Shown here: piece by piece, positions 31,311 through 41,166 of the stretch | Numbering within the stretch: the first letter of the stretch is position 1 | How the letters are laid out: each line of letters starts with the position of its first letter | Assembly: GCA_963575745.1 (NCBI GenBank) | Contig: CAUYUJ010020755.1 | Span: 102,501-150,865, forward strand | Direction of reading: 5' to 3' | Source of the DNA: Prorocentrum cordatum | Lineage: Eukaryota; Sar; Dinophyceae; Prorocentrales; Prorocentraceae | Length of the DNA stretch: 48,365 bases | Made by a program: the position numbers and the translations under genes | The notes under the pieces: generated by a model | Databases searched by the model: none | The model's input: the letters and a program-made list of their open reading frames with translations, nothing else | What the model was told of the DNA's origin: nothing

Positions 31311-32255
31311 AGCATTGTCTCTTGTGCAATGTATGTTGTGCAATCTATGTGGTGCGCAATCTATGTGGCGCAGTCGACGTGGTGCAATCTGCGTGCTACA
31401 ACATATGTTGTCCAATCAACGTGGTGCACTCAACTCGGTCTAGACAGCCAGTGCCCACTCGTGAATTGCTAACTCCGCGCTGTTCGCGCAATCGTCCCAC
31501 CTGCGCACCCGCAAGTTGGTTTGCAAAACCCATGAAGCAGCCATCGTGATGCTTGCCTGGCGCTGGCTACCACATCGCTGCGGCCGCGCCAGCGCGCGCA
31601 GGCTCGCGCGCAGAGTTGCCAGCTAGCCTGGCGCGACCGACGCGGCCGCGGTGGCGCTGACCGCTGAGCACTTCCCAGCGCGTCACGCAGGCCGCGCTGA
31701 CCCGCGGGCACTTCAATGCGAATCGGTGAATTGGGCGGGCACGGGGCCATGACGATGATGGTGTCCTCGCGTCGGTGAAGGTTCCGGGAGGATTTCGACA
31801 TGCGCGCGCGGCCGACGCGCGCAAGCGGCCCGCATTAGATTATTTGAAAAGGATCGCCCCCCCCCCCCCCCCCCCCCCTCATCACGCGCAAGGGCGCCCT
31901 AATAATTTCGACATGCGCGCGCAAGAGACCCGTTTGGTCGCATGTGAGAAACACGTTGAACAGTTATTTCGCAAACTGATCTTGCAAACCCTGTGTTTAA
32001 ATTTTCGGGACACATGGCTTTGAACTCCTTACGACATCTCTAATTTATGAAGGATTCCAGGCATGTGCGCGCGACGACGCGCGCGTGTACTGATAATGAT
32101 TTTGATAAACGAGTGTGCGCGCATAGTTTCTTTGTGTAGACAGGAGGAAAAGGTGGGACGGTATGAACTCATATTCCAGATGAACAATGGGGCAGGCTCG
32201 CACGTAAACTGCACATCGCGATGGTTCCTTTGGGGAAAAGAGGATCATTATGGTG
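31311..32255 (+). repeat. composite repeat R, copy 4
   Basis: 14-base minisatellite (31318-31440), then TCCGCGCTGTTCGCGCAATC, CAGGCTCGCGCGCAGAGTTG, CGCGGTGGCGCTGACCGCTG, a shortened middle (GATGACGATGATGGTGTCC adjacent to GGGCCAT), a C run at 31857-31878, TTTGGTCGCATGTGAG, the palindrome at about 32063-32088, and CAGATGAACAATGGGGCAGG. Confidence 0.85.
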
Positions 32256-33210
32256 ACATTTACGTTGTGGAAGTGATTTTTGTTCGCAATGGAAGGCGCT
32301 GGCTGGTGCGTCGCTGCTATCGCGCCAGCGCGCGCAAGCTCGCACGCAGAGCTGCCAGCTAGTCTGGCGCGATCGGCGCTGCCGCGGTGGCGCTGACCGC
32401 TGAACACTTCCCAGCGCCTCTCGCAGGCCGCGCTGGCGCGCGGGCGCTTCAGCGAGAGTCGGTGAGTTGGGCGGGCGCGGTATCGCGGCGACGTCGATAA
32501 CGGTACACACGATGATGATACGAGCGATGCTCGTAACGATGATGACGATGACGACGGCAATTCTAACGACGGCGCCGATGCCGATCACGCCGATGACGAT
32601 GATGGTGTCCCTGCGTCGGTGGAGGTTTCGAACATGATTTCGACATGCGCGCGCCGCCAACGCGCGCGAGTGGCCCGCATGGTGTTATTCGACAGGGACC
32701 GTGCACCCCCAGCACATGCGCAAGGATGTTCGAATGATTTCGACATGCGCGCACGCGAGAGGCCCGTTGGTCGCATTTGATGAACATGGTCAAAATCTAT
32801 GTTTTTGGGGTGAGAAGTGGCAAAGACGCGCGCGCATATGTTTTCGAACCCTGATGTTGCAAAACCTTGTGTTTATTGTCATATTTGTTTGCACACTCGA
32901 TTTTTGAAATCCTTACACACCCTCCGGTTTTTGAACGATCTCGGCATTCGCAAGTGATGATGCGCGCGTGTGCACTTCGTCGCAACTTGTTGCAAAGGGA
33001 TTATTGGAAACCGATGATTTCAGATAATCTGCGCGTGCTTAAAAGCTTGTTGCAAACAGTGGGGGGGGGGTCGAGACCAGCCTCGCCGGGATGGTCTGGA
33101 CTCAGATTCAGAATGAACAATGGGGCAACATCATATGTAAGCACATCCCCAAATGGGAAGGAAAATCCCGGTGGGGGGGTAGATCCGCATTCTCTTTTAG
33201 AACAGAGAAT
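32256..33210 (+). repeat. composite repeat R, copy 5
   Basis: Starts without the 14-base minisatellite. Order as in copy 1: CGCAAGCTCGCACGCAGAGC, GCGCTGCCGCGGTGGCGCTG, GGGCGGGCGCGGTATCGCGG, GCCGATCACGCCGATGACGA, ATTTCGACATGCGCGC twice, GTTGGTCGCATTTGATGAAC, a degenerate palindrome (about 32955-32972), and GGTAGATCCGCATTCTC. Confidence 0.85.
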
Positions 33211-33540
33211 CTAAGCGGCGACGGGGCGGCGACGAGGCGGCGACGGTGCGGCGACGGGGCGGCGACATGGCGGCCAGAGCGCCAGGCAGGCCCAGACGAT
33301 ATAGGCGACGACTGGGCGGCGACGAGGCGGCGGCGGGGCGGCGAGGGTGCGGCGACGGCGGCCAGAACGCCAGACAGGCCCAGACCACGGGCGGCGACGA
33401 GGCGGCGAGGCGGCGGCGTCGGCGGCTACATAGCCGCCGGACCGCCAGACCGCCGGACCGCCAGACAAACCCAGTTCCTAAGAAGAGCAATGCGAATCCC
33501 TACGTGCAAGCACTGTCTAGGGAATCTCTTCGTCCCAAAC
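33211..33540 (+). repeat. GGCGAC minisatellite and tail closing repeat R copy 5
   Basis: GGCGACGGGGCGGCGACGAG array with GCCAGGCAGGCCCAGACGA and CCGCCAGACCGCC blocks, then CCCAGTTCCTAAGAAGAGCA, the R tail also seen at 3801-3885. Confidence 0.85.
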
Positions 33541-34419
33541 CTGGCAGCGACTTCACTTGCGGGGTCGGTGAACAAATCCCAACGCCTGTCCGACTCTGGA
33601 GACCCTGAGCCAAGCAGGAGTTGCTCTCAGATGTCGTTGCGCAACCTGCGCTAAAGAATGCACTCTTGAGGCCGCGCGCAGTGTCAGCAGAGCGCCTTGG
33701 AGGACGGGCCGCTCGGCCGTCCGCGCCAGGGCGCTGCGCTTCGCGAAACAACGCGCGTGCCAACGCGAAACCTTCACACTGGACAGCCCGAACAAATTGA
33801 CGCCTCGGCGGCGTGCGCCAAGGGGGGGGGGCGAGGGAGGGGCTCAAGGCTTCTTCGCAGGAGCCTGCCTCCCAGGAGGCGCGGGCTTCGGATCTGCTGG
33901 CGAGGCCCGCGCCCTCTGAGACGCTGGGGGGCCTCTAAGACGCCTTCCCTCCTCCTCCTCCTCCTCCTCCTCCTCCTCCTCCTCCTCCTCCTCCTCCTCC
34001 TCCTCCCTCCCCCTTGCCCCCCTCCGCGCGTGGCCCAACATCTCCGTGGGGCACGGGCTCAGGCTCTTGCCTCCGCCGGCCTCCCCCGGCGGAAAGCCGC
34101 CCTCCGCGCGCCTCTCCGCGGGCCGCCCCCGGAGGCGAGGCCCTCCTGGGAAGCGCCGCGCCCGCCGCCGCTCTCGAGGACATCCTGGGCACGCGTGTTC
34201 GCGCCAGCGTGTCTGTCCATCGAGCTTTTCCTGCACATCCACTTCGGCACCGCCTGCACCCCGGGCCCCGGCCGCTCCGGCCGCCTGAGGCCCCGCCTTC
34301 CTGTGCCCTGTCTCCCTAATGAAAGCTGTGCGTAGCGCGCCTAGCATTTATAGCGGAAGAGGTTCGCTCTCGACCCGCAGATGAAAAAATTCTGTCCATC
34401 GAGACCGTTTCGGTCGGGT
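33541..34419. other. unassigned GC-rich sequence with a CTC array at 33945-34006
   Basis: A (CTC) run of about 20 triplets at 33945-34006 sits in GC-rich sequence. Overlapping long frames occur on both strands at 33844-34347. None matches a family I know, and their composition (P/R/A/G) follows the base composition. Confidence 0.4.
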
Positions 34420-34575
34420 GTTGCTAGAAGTGCCCCTGGCCCAGGGTGTCCCTGGGATTTCCGAGCAGGCCCCCGGCGGCCTCCAGGACAGCCTTCACGA
34501 GGCCCAGGGGGCCCCAGGGGCTCCAAACTTGAGCGAGAAGCTGGGGGCACCTTGGGCCAGGGGCACCTCTAGCAA
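34420..34575 (+). mobile_element. MITE-like element, family B, copy 2
   Basis: The left end contains CTAGAAGTGCCCCTGGCCCA. The right end contains CACCTTGGGCCAGGGGCACC and TAGCAA, which is the inverted partner. The interior CACGAGGCCCAGGGGGCCCC with AGGGGCTCCAAA matches the reverse complement of copy 1 (14619-14774) along its whole length. The opposite orientations argue against a tandem origin. Confidence 0.75.
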
Positions 34576-34579
34576 TTCC

Positions 34580-34860
34580 CGATTCGGGGAGACGTAAGGC
34601 TCAAGTTCGGGGGGCTCGGGATGGACTGACGGGGCCATCGTGAAAATGACGATGGCCCAATCTGAAATTTGACGCGAACTCCCGCTGCAGACATCCCACG
34701 GAAACCGGACAGTCAAAATCCAGGGCGGGCGCTCGTCAAAAAGCGTCGGCAAACCCGAGTTCTGGCGTACTCGACTCCTTCGTTGCCCCGAGAGACCCTT
34801 CAGTACTTCGTAGGCGATGCAGTGATCTATCGGTGGAGCTGAACGGTGTAAGCACACCTT
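34580..34860 (-). other. possible minus-strand exon, unidentified
   Basis: A non-repetitive stretch between MITE B2 and a GGA array. A minus frame reads mixed-composition protein (PIDHCIAYEVLKGLSGQRRS, LFDERPPWILTVRFPWDVCS, ISDWAIVIFTMAPSVHPEPP) and continues only into the MITE. No family is recognised. It may be an exon fragment beside an intronic MITE, as at 14.6 kb. Confidence 0.25.
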
Positions 34861-34959
34861 GGGCCAAAGCGCCAAGGGCGCCCAACTTCGCACGCTCCGC
34901 GCTGCGCGAAGCAAAAGCGCGAATCACTTCGCGCTCTCGCGCCGCCCCTCCTGAGGAGC

Positions 34960-35054
34960 AGAGGAGGAGGAGGAGGAGGAGGAGGAGGAGGAGGAGGAGG
35001 AGGAGGAGGAGGAGGAGGAGGAGGAGGAGGGGGGGAGAAGAGGAGGAGGAGGAG

Positions 35055-35085
<31 letters not shown>

Positions 35086-35247
35086 AGGAGGGGGAGGGGG
35101 AGGGGGAGAGAGGGGAGGGAGGAGGAGGAGGAGGAGGAGGAGGAGGAGGAGGAGGAGGAGGAGGAGGAGGAGGAGGAGGAGGAGGAGGAGGAGAGGAGGA
35201 GGAGGAAGAGGAGGAGGAGGAGGAAGAGGAGGAGGAGGAGGAGGACC
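34960..35247 (+). repeat. GGA array left of repeat S copy 3
   Basis: GGAGGAGGAGG with a (GAGGGT)5-like insert at about 35055-35087, ending at GGACCAGTGCAAACCC, the first bases of S. Confidence 0.9.
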
Positions 35248-36180
35248 AGTGCAAACCCAACAGTCATCAACGATGTTGTAATAAACCCTCCCTCCAAGTT
35301 CCCTCTTCATAGGCCCCTATAACGGTTCATTTCCATTGAGGGAACTGCCTTGTTGGAAGACAACCTTTTGAAGACCCTGAAGCATGCATAGACATTGTTC
35401 TCGGGATTCCAACGCCACGGATCAATCTGACTGCTGCGTCTCATGCCAGAACGCCATTCCTGGGACCTCAACACAGCGAATCAACGTAACTGTTCCACCC
35501 GAATAATCCAGAATCCTTCCCAAACACCATGCGGGGTACGTTGATCATGGGATCCCGAGGGATTCTTCCACAATTTGTAAACGAATGTGCGAGGCGCTAA
35601 AGCGAGAACCACATTTTGAAAGCCAGCCGCCCTCAATCCGTGAAACGCTTGCGCATGTTCAAAACGAATGTGCACGGCGCTAAGGCGAGAACCACATTTT
35701 GAAAAAGAACCGTCCTTCATCCGTGAAGCGCTTGCACATTTTAATGCGAATGTGGGCGGCGCTAAAGCGAGACCCACATTTTGAAAAAGAGCCGCCCTCA
35801 ATCCGTGAGACTCTTGTTTAACAAAAAGAATGTGCGTGGCGCAAAGGCGAGAACCACATTTCGAAAACCAGCCGCCCTCAATCCGTGAAGCGCTTGCACA
35901 TGTTAAAAACGAATGTGCGCGGCGCTCAAAGCGAGAACCACATTTTGAAAACCACTCGCCCTCAATCCGTGAAGCTCTTACAATTTCGGAAAACAAAAGA
36001 ACGTGCGCGGCGCGAAGGCGAGAGCCACATTTTGAAAACGATCCGCCCTCCATCTATGAAGCTGTTCCCAATTTGAAGCTTCAGAATCATTCATGGTGAG
36101 AAGTCTCAGGCGAAACGCCCAGCCTACCCTAAAAACAGGCCTCGGGATGAGACAGGGAGACGATACTTATGGGGCGGAAT
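35248..36180 (+). repeat. composite repeat S, copy 3
   Basis: Head block (35248-35570) nearly colinear with copy 2: CCTCCCTCCAAGTTCCCTCT, GGATTCCAACGCCACGGATC, TGACTGCTGCGTCT. Then about six satellite units near 80 bases (35575-36070) and the end block GTCTCAGGCGAAACGCCCAG ... GGGGCGGAATGGAGGAG at the next GGA array. Confidence 0.9.
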
Positions 36181-36523
36181 GGAGGAGGGGGAGGAGGAGG
36201 AAGAGGAGGAGGATGAGGAGGAGGACAAGGAGGAGGTGGAGAAGGGGGAGGGGGAGGGGAGGGGAAGGAGGAGGAGAGGGAGGAGAGCAGGGAAGGAGAG
36301 GCGAGGAGGAGGAGGAGGAGGAGGAGAGTAGGAGGAGGAGGAGGGGGGAGGAGGAGGAGGAAGAGGAGGAGGAGGAGGGAGGAGGGGGAAAGAGGGGGAG
36401 GAGGAGAAGGAGAAGGAGGAGGGAGGAGGAGGAGGAGGAGGAGGAGGAGGAGGAGGGGGAGGAGGGGGAGGAGGAGGAGGAGGAGGAGGAGGAGGAGGAG
36501 GAGGAGGAGGAGGGGGAGGAGGG

Positions 36524-36584
<61 letters not shown>

Positions 36585-36650
36585 AATGATGATAATGATG
36601 ATGATGAGGAGGAGGAGAAGGATGAGGAGGAAGAGGAGAAAAATGAGGAG
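36181..36650 (+). repeat. GGA array then (GAT)n right of repeat S copy 3
   Basis: GGA triplets to about 36523, then about 25 GAT triplets (36523-36600), then mixed GAG/GAT. Open on both strands with poly-E, poly-D, poly-M and poly-I products only. Confidence 0.9.
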
Positions 36651-37050
36651 GAGCCGAACCGCGAATCGCGAGGCGCGAATGGCTCGCGCGCCCTCGAGCG
36701 CGCCCCTGCCAACCTCGGCGCCCCTCCGCGCTCCCGGAGGGCCGCGGCTGGCGACGCGCCCGAGGCCTGGGCCCGCGCCACCCGCGCCCAGCTGCAGGGC
36801 GGCGGCGGCCGGAAGGGCCCTGGCGCCCAGAGGAGGGCGGCCGCGGCGACGGGCCGCGGCGACGGCGGTGGAGGCGACGACGACGAGGACGACGAGGATG
36901 ACGACGACGACGACGGCGATGAGGACGACCAGGACGACTAGGATAACGACGAGGAGGACGAGGACGAGGACGAGTGCGAGGACGATGACGAGGAGGAGGA
37001 CGACGACGACAACGACGAGGACGACGTGGACGACGAGGGCGCCAGATCTC
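36651..37050 (+). repeat. GC-rich linker and GAC/GAG array
   Basis: 36651-36870 is very GC-rich without a recognisable domain. 36871-37045 is GACGACGACGAGGACGACGA array. Confidence 0.7.
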
Positions 37051-37189
37051 ATTGACGCCAGAACGCTGGCGGCCAGTCTGTCACTCCGCGCGACTAGGGC
37101 CGCTGGTCCTCCTCCTCCCCCTCCTCTACTTCCTCCCTCTTCCTTCTCCTTCCTCTCTCTTCCTCCCTCCCTCGGCATCTCTGAGCACA

Positions 37190-37628
37190 GAGTTGCGAGA
37201 ATGTCTCGGGCGAAACTGGCCAGACTGCCTCGCAGGTGGTATCTTCGAGCCCATGCTTGCGAAGATGTCTCAAACGCAACGGGCCTGACCACCTCAGGCC
37301 AGCGCATCTCAGAGTGCATATTTGCGAGGGTATCTCAGACGAAACGTGCTTGTTCACCTCGCGAACGCCATCTCGGATCCCTGATTCGCGAGGATATCTC
37401 AGGAGAAACGGACCGGACCGCGTCAGGTCAGGGCATCTCTGAGCGCAGACTTGCGAGGGTGTCGCAGACGAAACGGGCTGGGCCACCTCGCGAACGGCAT
37501 CTCGGGGCCTTGAGCTGCGAGGATGTCTCGGGCGAAAAACGGACAGGACCACCCCAGATCTGGTCATCTCAAAAACCCGACTTGTGAGAATGCCTCGAGC
37601 GAAATGGGCTGGACCACTTCAGGATGGT
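37190..37628 (+). repeat. 60-base tandem repeat with alternating A/B units
   Basis: About seven units containing GCGAGG(A/G)T(G/A)TCTCAGACGAAACG and alternating CACCTCGCGAACG(G/C)CATCTCG (unit A) with CGTCAGGTCAGGGCATCTCT (unit B), a 120-base higher-order period. Because the unit is near a multiple of three, one plus frame stays open (ISERRLARVSQTKRAGPPRE and variants) until about 37587. This could be a repetitive-protein exon, but no start, domain or codon evidence supports it. Confidence 0.75.
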
Positions 37629-37634
37629 AAGATT

Positions 37635-37786
37635 AGGTCGGGCCTGCCCCCCTACAGGCCGATTTTGGGCGAAAAACAAAAAATAGTGATACCCCCCCCA
37701 ATGCTCAAAAATAGCCAGCAAATCGTTCCCAGACTATGTTTTGAGTAGTTTTGACGATTCCTCCTGTGGAGGGACACGCCCGACGT
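37635..37786. mobile_element. MITE-like element, family A, copy 2
   Basis: Left end GGTCGGGCCTGCCCCCCTAC and right end CCTGTGGAGGGACACGCCCG (37763 on) pair as inverted repeats. 152 bases long, lacking the poly-T tract of copy 1. It sits directly at the end of the 60-base tandem repeat. The three bases before both copies are TTA, which may reflect target preference. Confidence 0.7.
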
Positions 37787-37939
37787 CCTGGTAGGGACTC
37801 CTCTGCTCGAGGGTCCCCCCTGGGCGGAACTCGTCCCTGACGCGACGGGACCCCCAGCCCGCACGGCTGCCCGCGGCAGACCGCCAGGCAGAGCCCGATC
37901 TCCTCGGGGCCTCGAGCGACGCCCTTCGCGCCTCGATCC

Positions 37940-38100
37940 TCGCCCTCCTCCTCGAGCCAGGGGTCGCCCTCCTCCTCCTCCTCCTCCTCCTCCTCCTCCT
38001 CGCCCCCTCCTCCTCCCACAATCCTCCTCCACGCCCACGAACCTCGATCCTCGCCCTCCTCCTCGCCCTCCTCCTCCTCGCCCTCCTCCTCGAGGTGGGG
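37940..38100 (+). repeat. CTC-rich array with a tandem CCTCGATCCTCGCCCTCCTC block
   Basis: CTCCTCCTCCTCCTCCTCCT (about 37970-38000) is flanked by two copies of CCTCGATCCTCGCCCTCCTC (about 37932 and 38042). Confidence 0.8.
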
Positions 38101-38130
38101 TCCGAGCAGAGGGGGTCGGGGGGTCGAACC

Positions 38131-38215
38131 ACATCGGCCATGCATCGGCGACGTCGGGACGGAGCACATCGGGCACATCGGCCATGCATCGGCGACGTCG
38201 GGACGGAGCACACCG
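38131..38215 (+). repeat. 44-base tandem duplication
   Basis: ACATCGGCCATGCATCGGCG with ACGTCGGGACGGAGCAC occurs at 38131 and again at 38175, essentially identical. Confidence 0.85.
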
Positions 38216-38399
38216 GGGTCCCGATGGCGCCGCACCGCCGACGCGCCGCTGACGAGGCGCGATCCGCCGGCCCCACCTGCTTGGGCACCCTGCGACGGGC
38301 TCCGCAGCCCGACCCCCCCAGGATGTGACTTCTGCGGGGCGCATCTCTCTCGCCGGCAGCTCACGGGAGCCTCCCGTACCATCTTGCCGGCCCTTGCGA

Positions 38400-39659
38400 C
38401 TCGACGCTAATCGATGCTAGTCAACTCCAAATCGACGCTGGATCAGCGCCATCTCATCGACTCCCTGACGCTAATCGACGCTGGTCGACGCCGAAGGCGG
38501 AATTGAGGGGGCACACCCGGCTCCCGTGATTTGCTGCCGAAGACTTTTACTTCCGCCCGCTTCCGCCCGCCTTCCGCCGGTGGAGACGCCCTCGCTGTGC
38601 CTCCGGCGGCCTCCGCCCGCCTGTCCGTCACGGAACAGGAGAGATTCCCGCCCCGCGACCCCTGGACGGCGAGGCCCTCTCTGGATCGCCCCCGGTAGCG
38701 GCAGGCTCGTGCCGTGACGACTTGATTGAAGGGGCCCCAGGACACACAAATGAATACACACAAATAAACATATTCCCCACATTTTCCCATATTTTCTGGG
38801 TTTCTGTCTTCCCCCCCACTTCCCATATTTTCCTGAGGAATCGAGGATTAATTGTGTCTGTGTGTTTTCTCCTCTCCTGATTGATCCCTGGCTTCGACCT
38901 CGACGGACGCGGCCCTCCGATAGCGCAGCTCGTTCGACACCAGCCCTCTCTGGGCCACTGGCGGCGCTCAGCCTCGAGCGGCGGCGCTGGGGTCGCCGCC
39001 GCGTCGGCCAGAGACGAACCCGCCGTGCTCGCGTCCTCGGTTTGGCGGCGAGCGGCGGGGGGGGGGGGGCAATGAGAAGCAGAAGGCCCTCTCAGAAGGC
39101 AGCGAGAGTTGTCCGGAGCCCTCGCGCCCTCTGAGAGGCTTTCTGGTGTCTTCGGGGAGGGCTCAGAGCACTTCTGAGACGGCTTGGGGACCTCCGAGCC
39201 TTCGGAGAAGGCCCGCCCCTTCTCACTTCCACCCCTCTCGCTCGCCGCCGATGTGTGGGCGGCGTGGGGAACCGAGCAACCGCTCATCACCTGGGGCACG
39301 ACATCTTACTCCCGTCGGCTTCCGCCGCGCTTCCGCCGGCGGAGCCGCTTCCGTCGGCTCCCGCCCCGACAAGGAGGAGCCGCCCTCCTGGTCCCACGAC
39401 CCCCTGGGCCGCGAGGCCCTCTCTGGCTCGCCCCACCGGGGCGGCCCGAAGAGGAGGGGCAACGAGAAGGGGGGACCAGCGAACAGGGGAAACATCGAGC
39501 TGGAGTCGGCGATGCATCGCCGATGCATCGGCGATGGGCCCCGGATGATCAGCGAACCCGCGCGTTCCTGGGCCTGGTGGTGCCATCGGGCCTCTATCGG
39601 CGCTGACTGAGCGACTGGCAGTCGACGCGTCCCCGCCTGAGCCTCTCCCCCCCCAGCTC
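38400..39659. other. minisatellite relics and simple sequence, no gene recognised
   Basis: Degenerate ATCGACGCTGGTCGACGC units (38400-38500), CTTCCGCCCGCCTTCCGCCG (38545-38620, also 39310-39370; compare 5150-5255), an AT-rich stretch with ACACACAAATGAATACACAC and TTCCCATATTTTCC (about 38735-38870), a G run at about 39057, and GCATCGCCGATGCATCGGCG (about 39513). Overlapping frames are not supported as genes. Confidence 0.45.
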
Positions 39660-39783
39660 GCCATCGCTCGGACGTCCATTCCCTGTGTTTTTTTGGTTTC
39701 GTGCGTGGCTTTTTCGCCAAATGATCAAGGATGCTCCTCGGAGGTCCTCGCCGAAAAAAAAATGCACACGTCCGAGCGATGCC
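39660..39783 (+). mobile_element. MITE-like element, family C, copy 2
   Basis: Same termini as copy 1 (CCATCGCTCGGACGTCCA and CACACGTCCGAGCGATGCC) and the same interior (TTTTTCGCCAAATGATCAAG, GATGCTCCTCGGAGG). Differs by scattered substitutions and A/T-run length. An imperfect 19-base duplication (TCGGTTCATGACTCGGCTC) lies just outside at about 39805-39842. Confidence 0.75.
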
Positions 39784-40480
39784 AGGCCCCCCAGTGTTGG
39801 GTTTCGGTTCATGACTCGGCTCTCGGTTCATGACTCGGCTCCCTGGTGGCCGTCTGGGACGGTCCGGGCAGCCCAGAAACGCCCCTGGCGAGGCACTTTT
39901 TCCGTCGGCAGCGGGGCGGGACAATCCGCTCCAGCGTGGCAGCGATGCAGGGGCACTACACAGCGAAGCGGCCGGCATGCAGGAGGAGGGAAAAAGGAAG
40001 GCAGGGCGGCCGCGGGGGGGGAGGAGAGGGCGAGGACTCAGAGGCAGAAGACTTCCGCCATGAGCAGCCGGAGCGTTCCGCGGGCGGGCCCCTGGCGAGG
40101 CACAGCTGCCGAGACGCATCCCGATGCAGGGAAACCTCCAAGCACCGACGAAGACGCCCCGGAAAACACCTCGAAGCCCGAGGACCTCGAGCCTGTGACC
40201 ACCCTCCTATCGCTGCCCCCGAGCTCGAGGAGGACCCCGAGCCTCTGACCCCCACCGCTGCCCCCGTGGAGATCCTCGACCCTCGACCGACGCCCCTGGC
40301 GCCCCCGCGGCGCGGGGGCGGCCCCGCCCGAGGCCCAGCGCCGCCAGGGCGGCGGCCGCGGCCGGCGCCTTGGGCAGGACGCCCGCGCCTGGCAGTGTGG
40401 CCGCCTGGGGAGCCCGCCGGCGGCGGCGGCGCGGCCGCCGCCCGCGTCGCTTTCGCGCCGCCGCTGTCGGCGCGTCGTCG
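39784..40480. other. unassigned GC-rich sequence
   Basis: GC-rich, with frames open on both strands for hundreds of codons and running into the GTC arrays. No domain is recognised. Confidence 0.35.
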
Positions 40481-40854
40481 TCGTCGTCGGTCGTGGTCCT
40501 CGTCGTCGTCGGTCGTCGGTCGTCGGTCGTCGGTCGTCGGTCGTCGGCCGTCGGCCGTCGTCGTCGGTGGTCGGTGGTCGGTGGTCGGTGGTCGGTGGTC
40601 GGTGGTCGGTGGTCGTCGTGGGCGGCGCACGGCGGCGGCGGCAGCCTCGGCCTCGGGGAAGCGAAGGGGAGAAGATGGCGAGGGCGCACGGGAGCGGCGG
40701 GCAGGGGGAGGGGGCAGCGGCCTGGGAAACCCGCCCGCCGAGCCCTCGGGGAGGGGTTCGTCGGTCGTCGGTCGTCGGTCGTCGGTCGTCGGCCGTCGGC
40801 CGTCGGCCGTCGGCCGTCGGCCGTCGGTCGTCGGTCGTCGGTCGTCGGTCGTCG

Positions 40855-40922
<68 letters not shown>

Positions 40923-41025
40923 TGTTGTCGTCGTCGTCCTCGTCGTCGTCGTCGTTGTCGTCGTCGGTCGTCGACGTCGACGTCGTCGTCGTCGTCGTCG
41001 TCGTCGGTCGTCGGTCGTCGGGGGG
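40481..41025 (+). repeat. GTC and GGTCGTC minisatellite arrays
   Basis: CGGTCGTCGGTCGTCGGTCG and CGGCCGTCGGCCGTCGG (40510-40615, 40755-40855) alternate with TGGTCGGTGGTCGGTGG and pure GTC (40858-40922). Long frames on all strands result from this. Confidence 0.9.
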
Positions 41026-41166
41026 GCCGCGGGCCGTCCTGGGCCGCGGCCGCGACCGCTCTGCTCGCCTGGTCCTTGGGCGGAGAGGAGCGGGGGGGGG
41101 CGGGTCCCACGCCTTTGGTCTCGTGATCCTCTTGATGCCGACGCGATCTTTGCCGTCTCCTCGGTT

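Noticed and set aside
2190-31440. CRISPR-like arrays suggested by the regular 14-base minisatellites
   Set aside because: Units are contiguous with no unique spacers, units vary, and the context is eukaryotic.
36129-37319. Minus-strand 396-codon frame resembling a hydrophobic I/L/V-rich membrane protein
   Set aside because: The hydrophobic runs come from reading GGA and GAT arrays in reverse (poly-L and poly-I). The ends are GC-rich and repeat S sequence.
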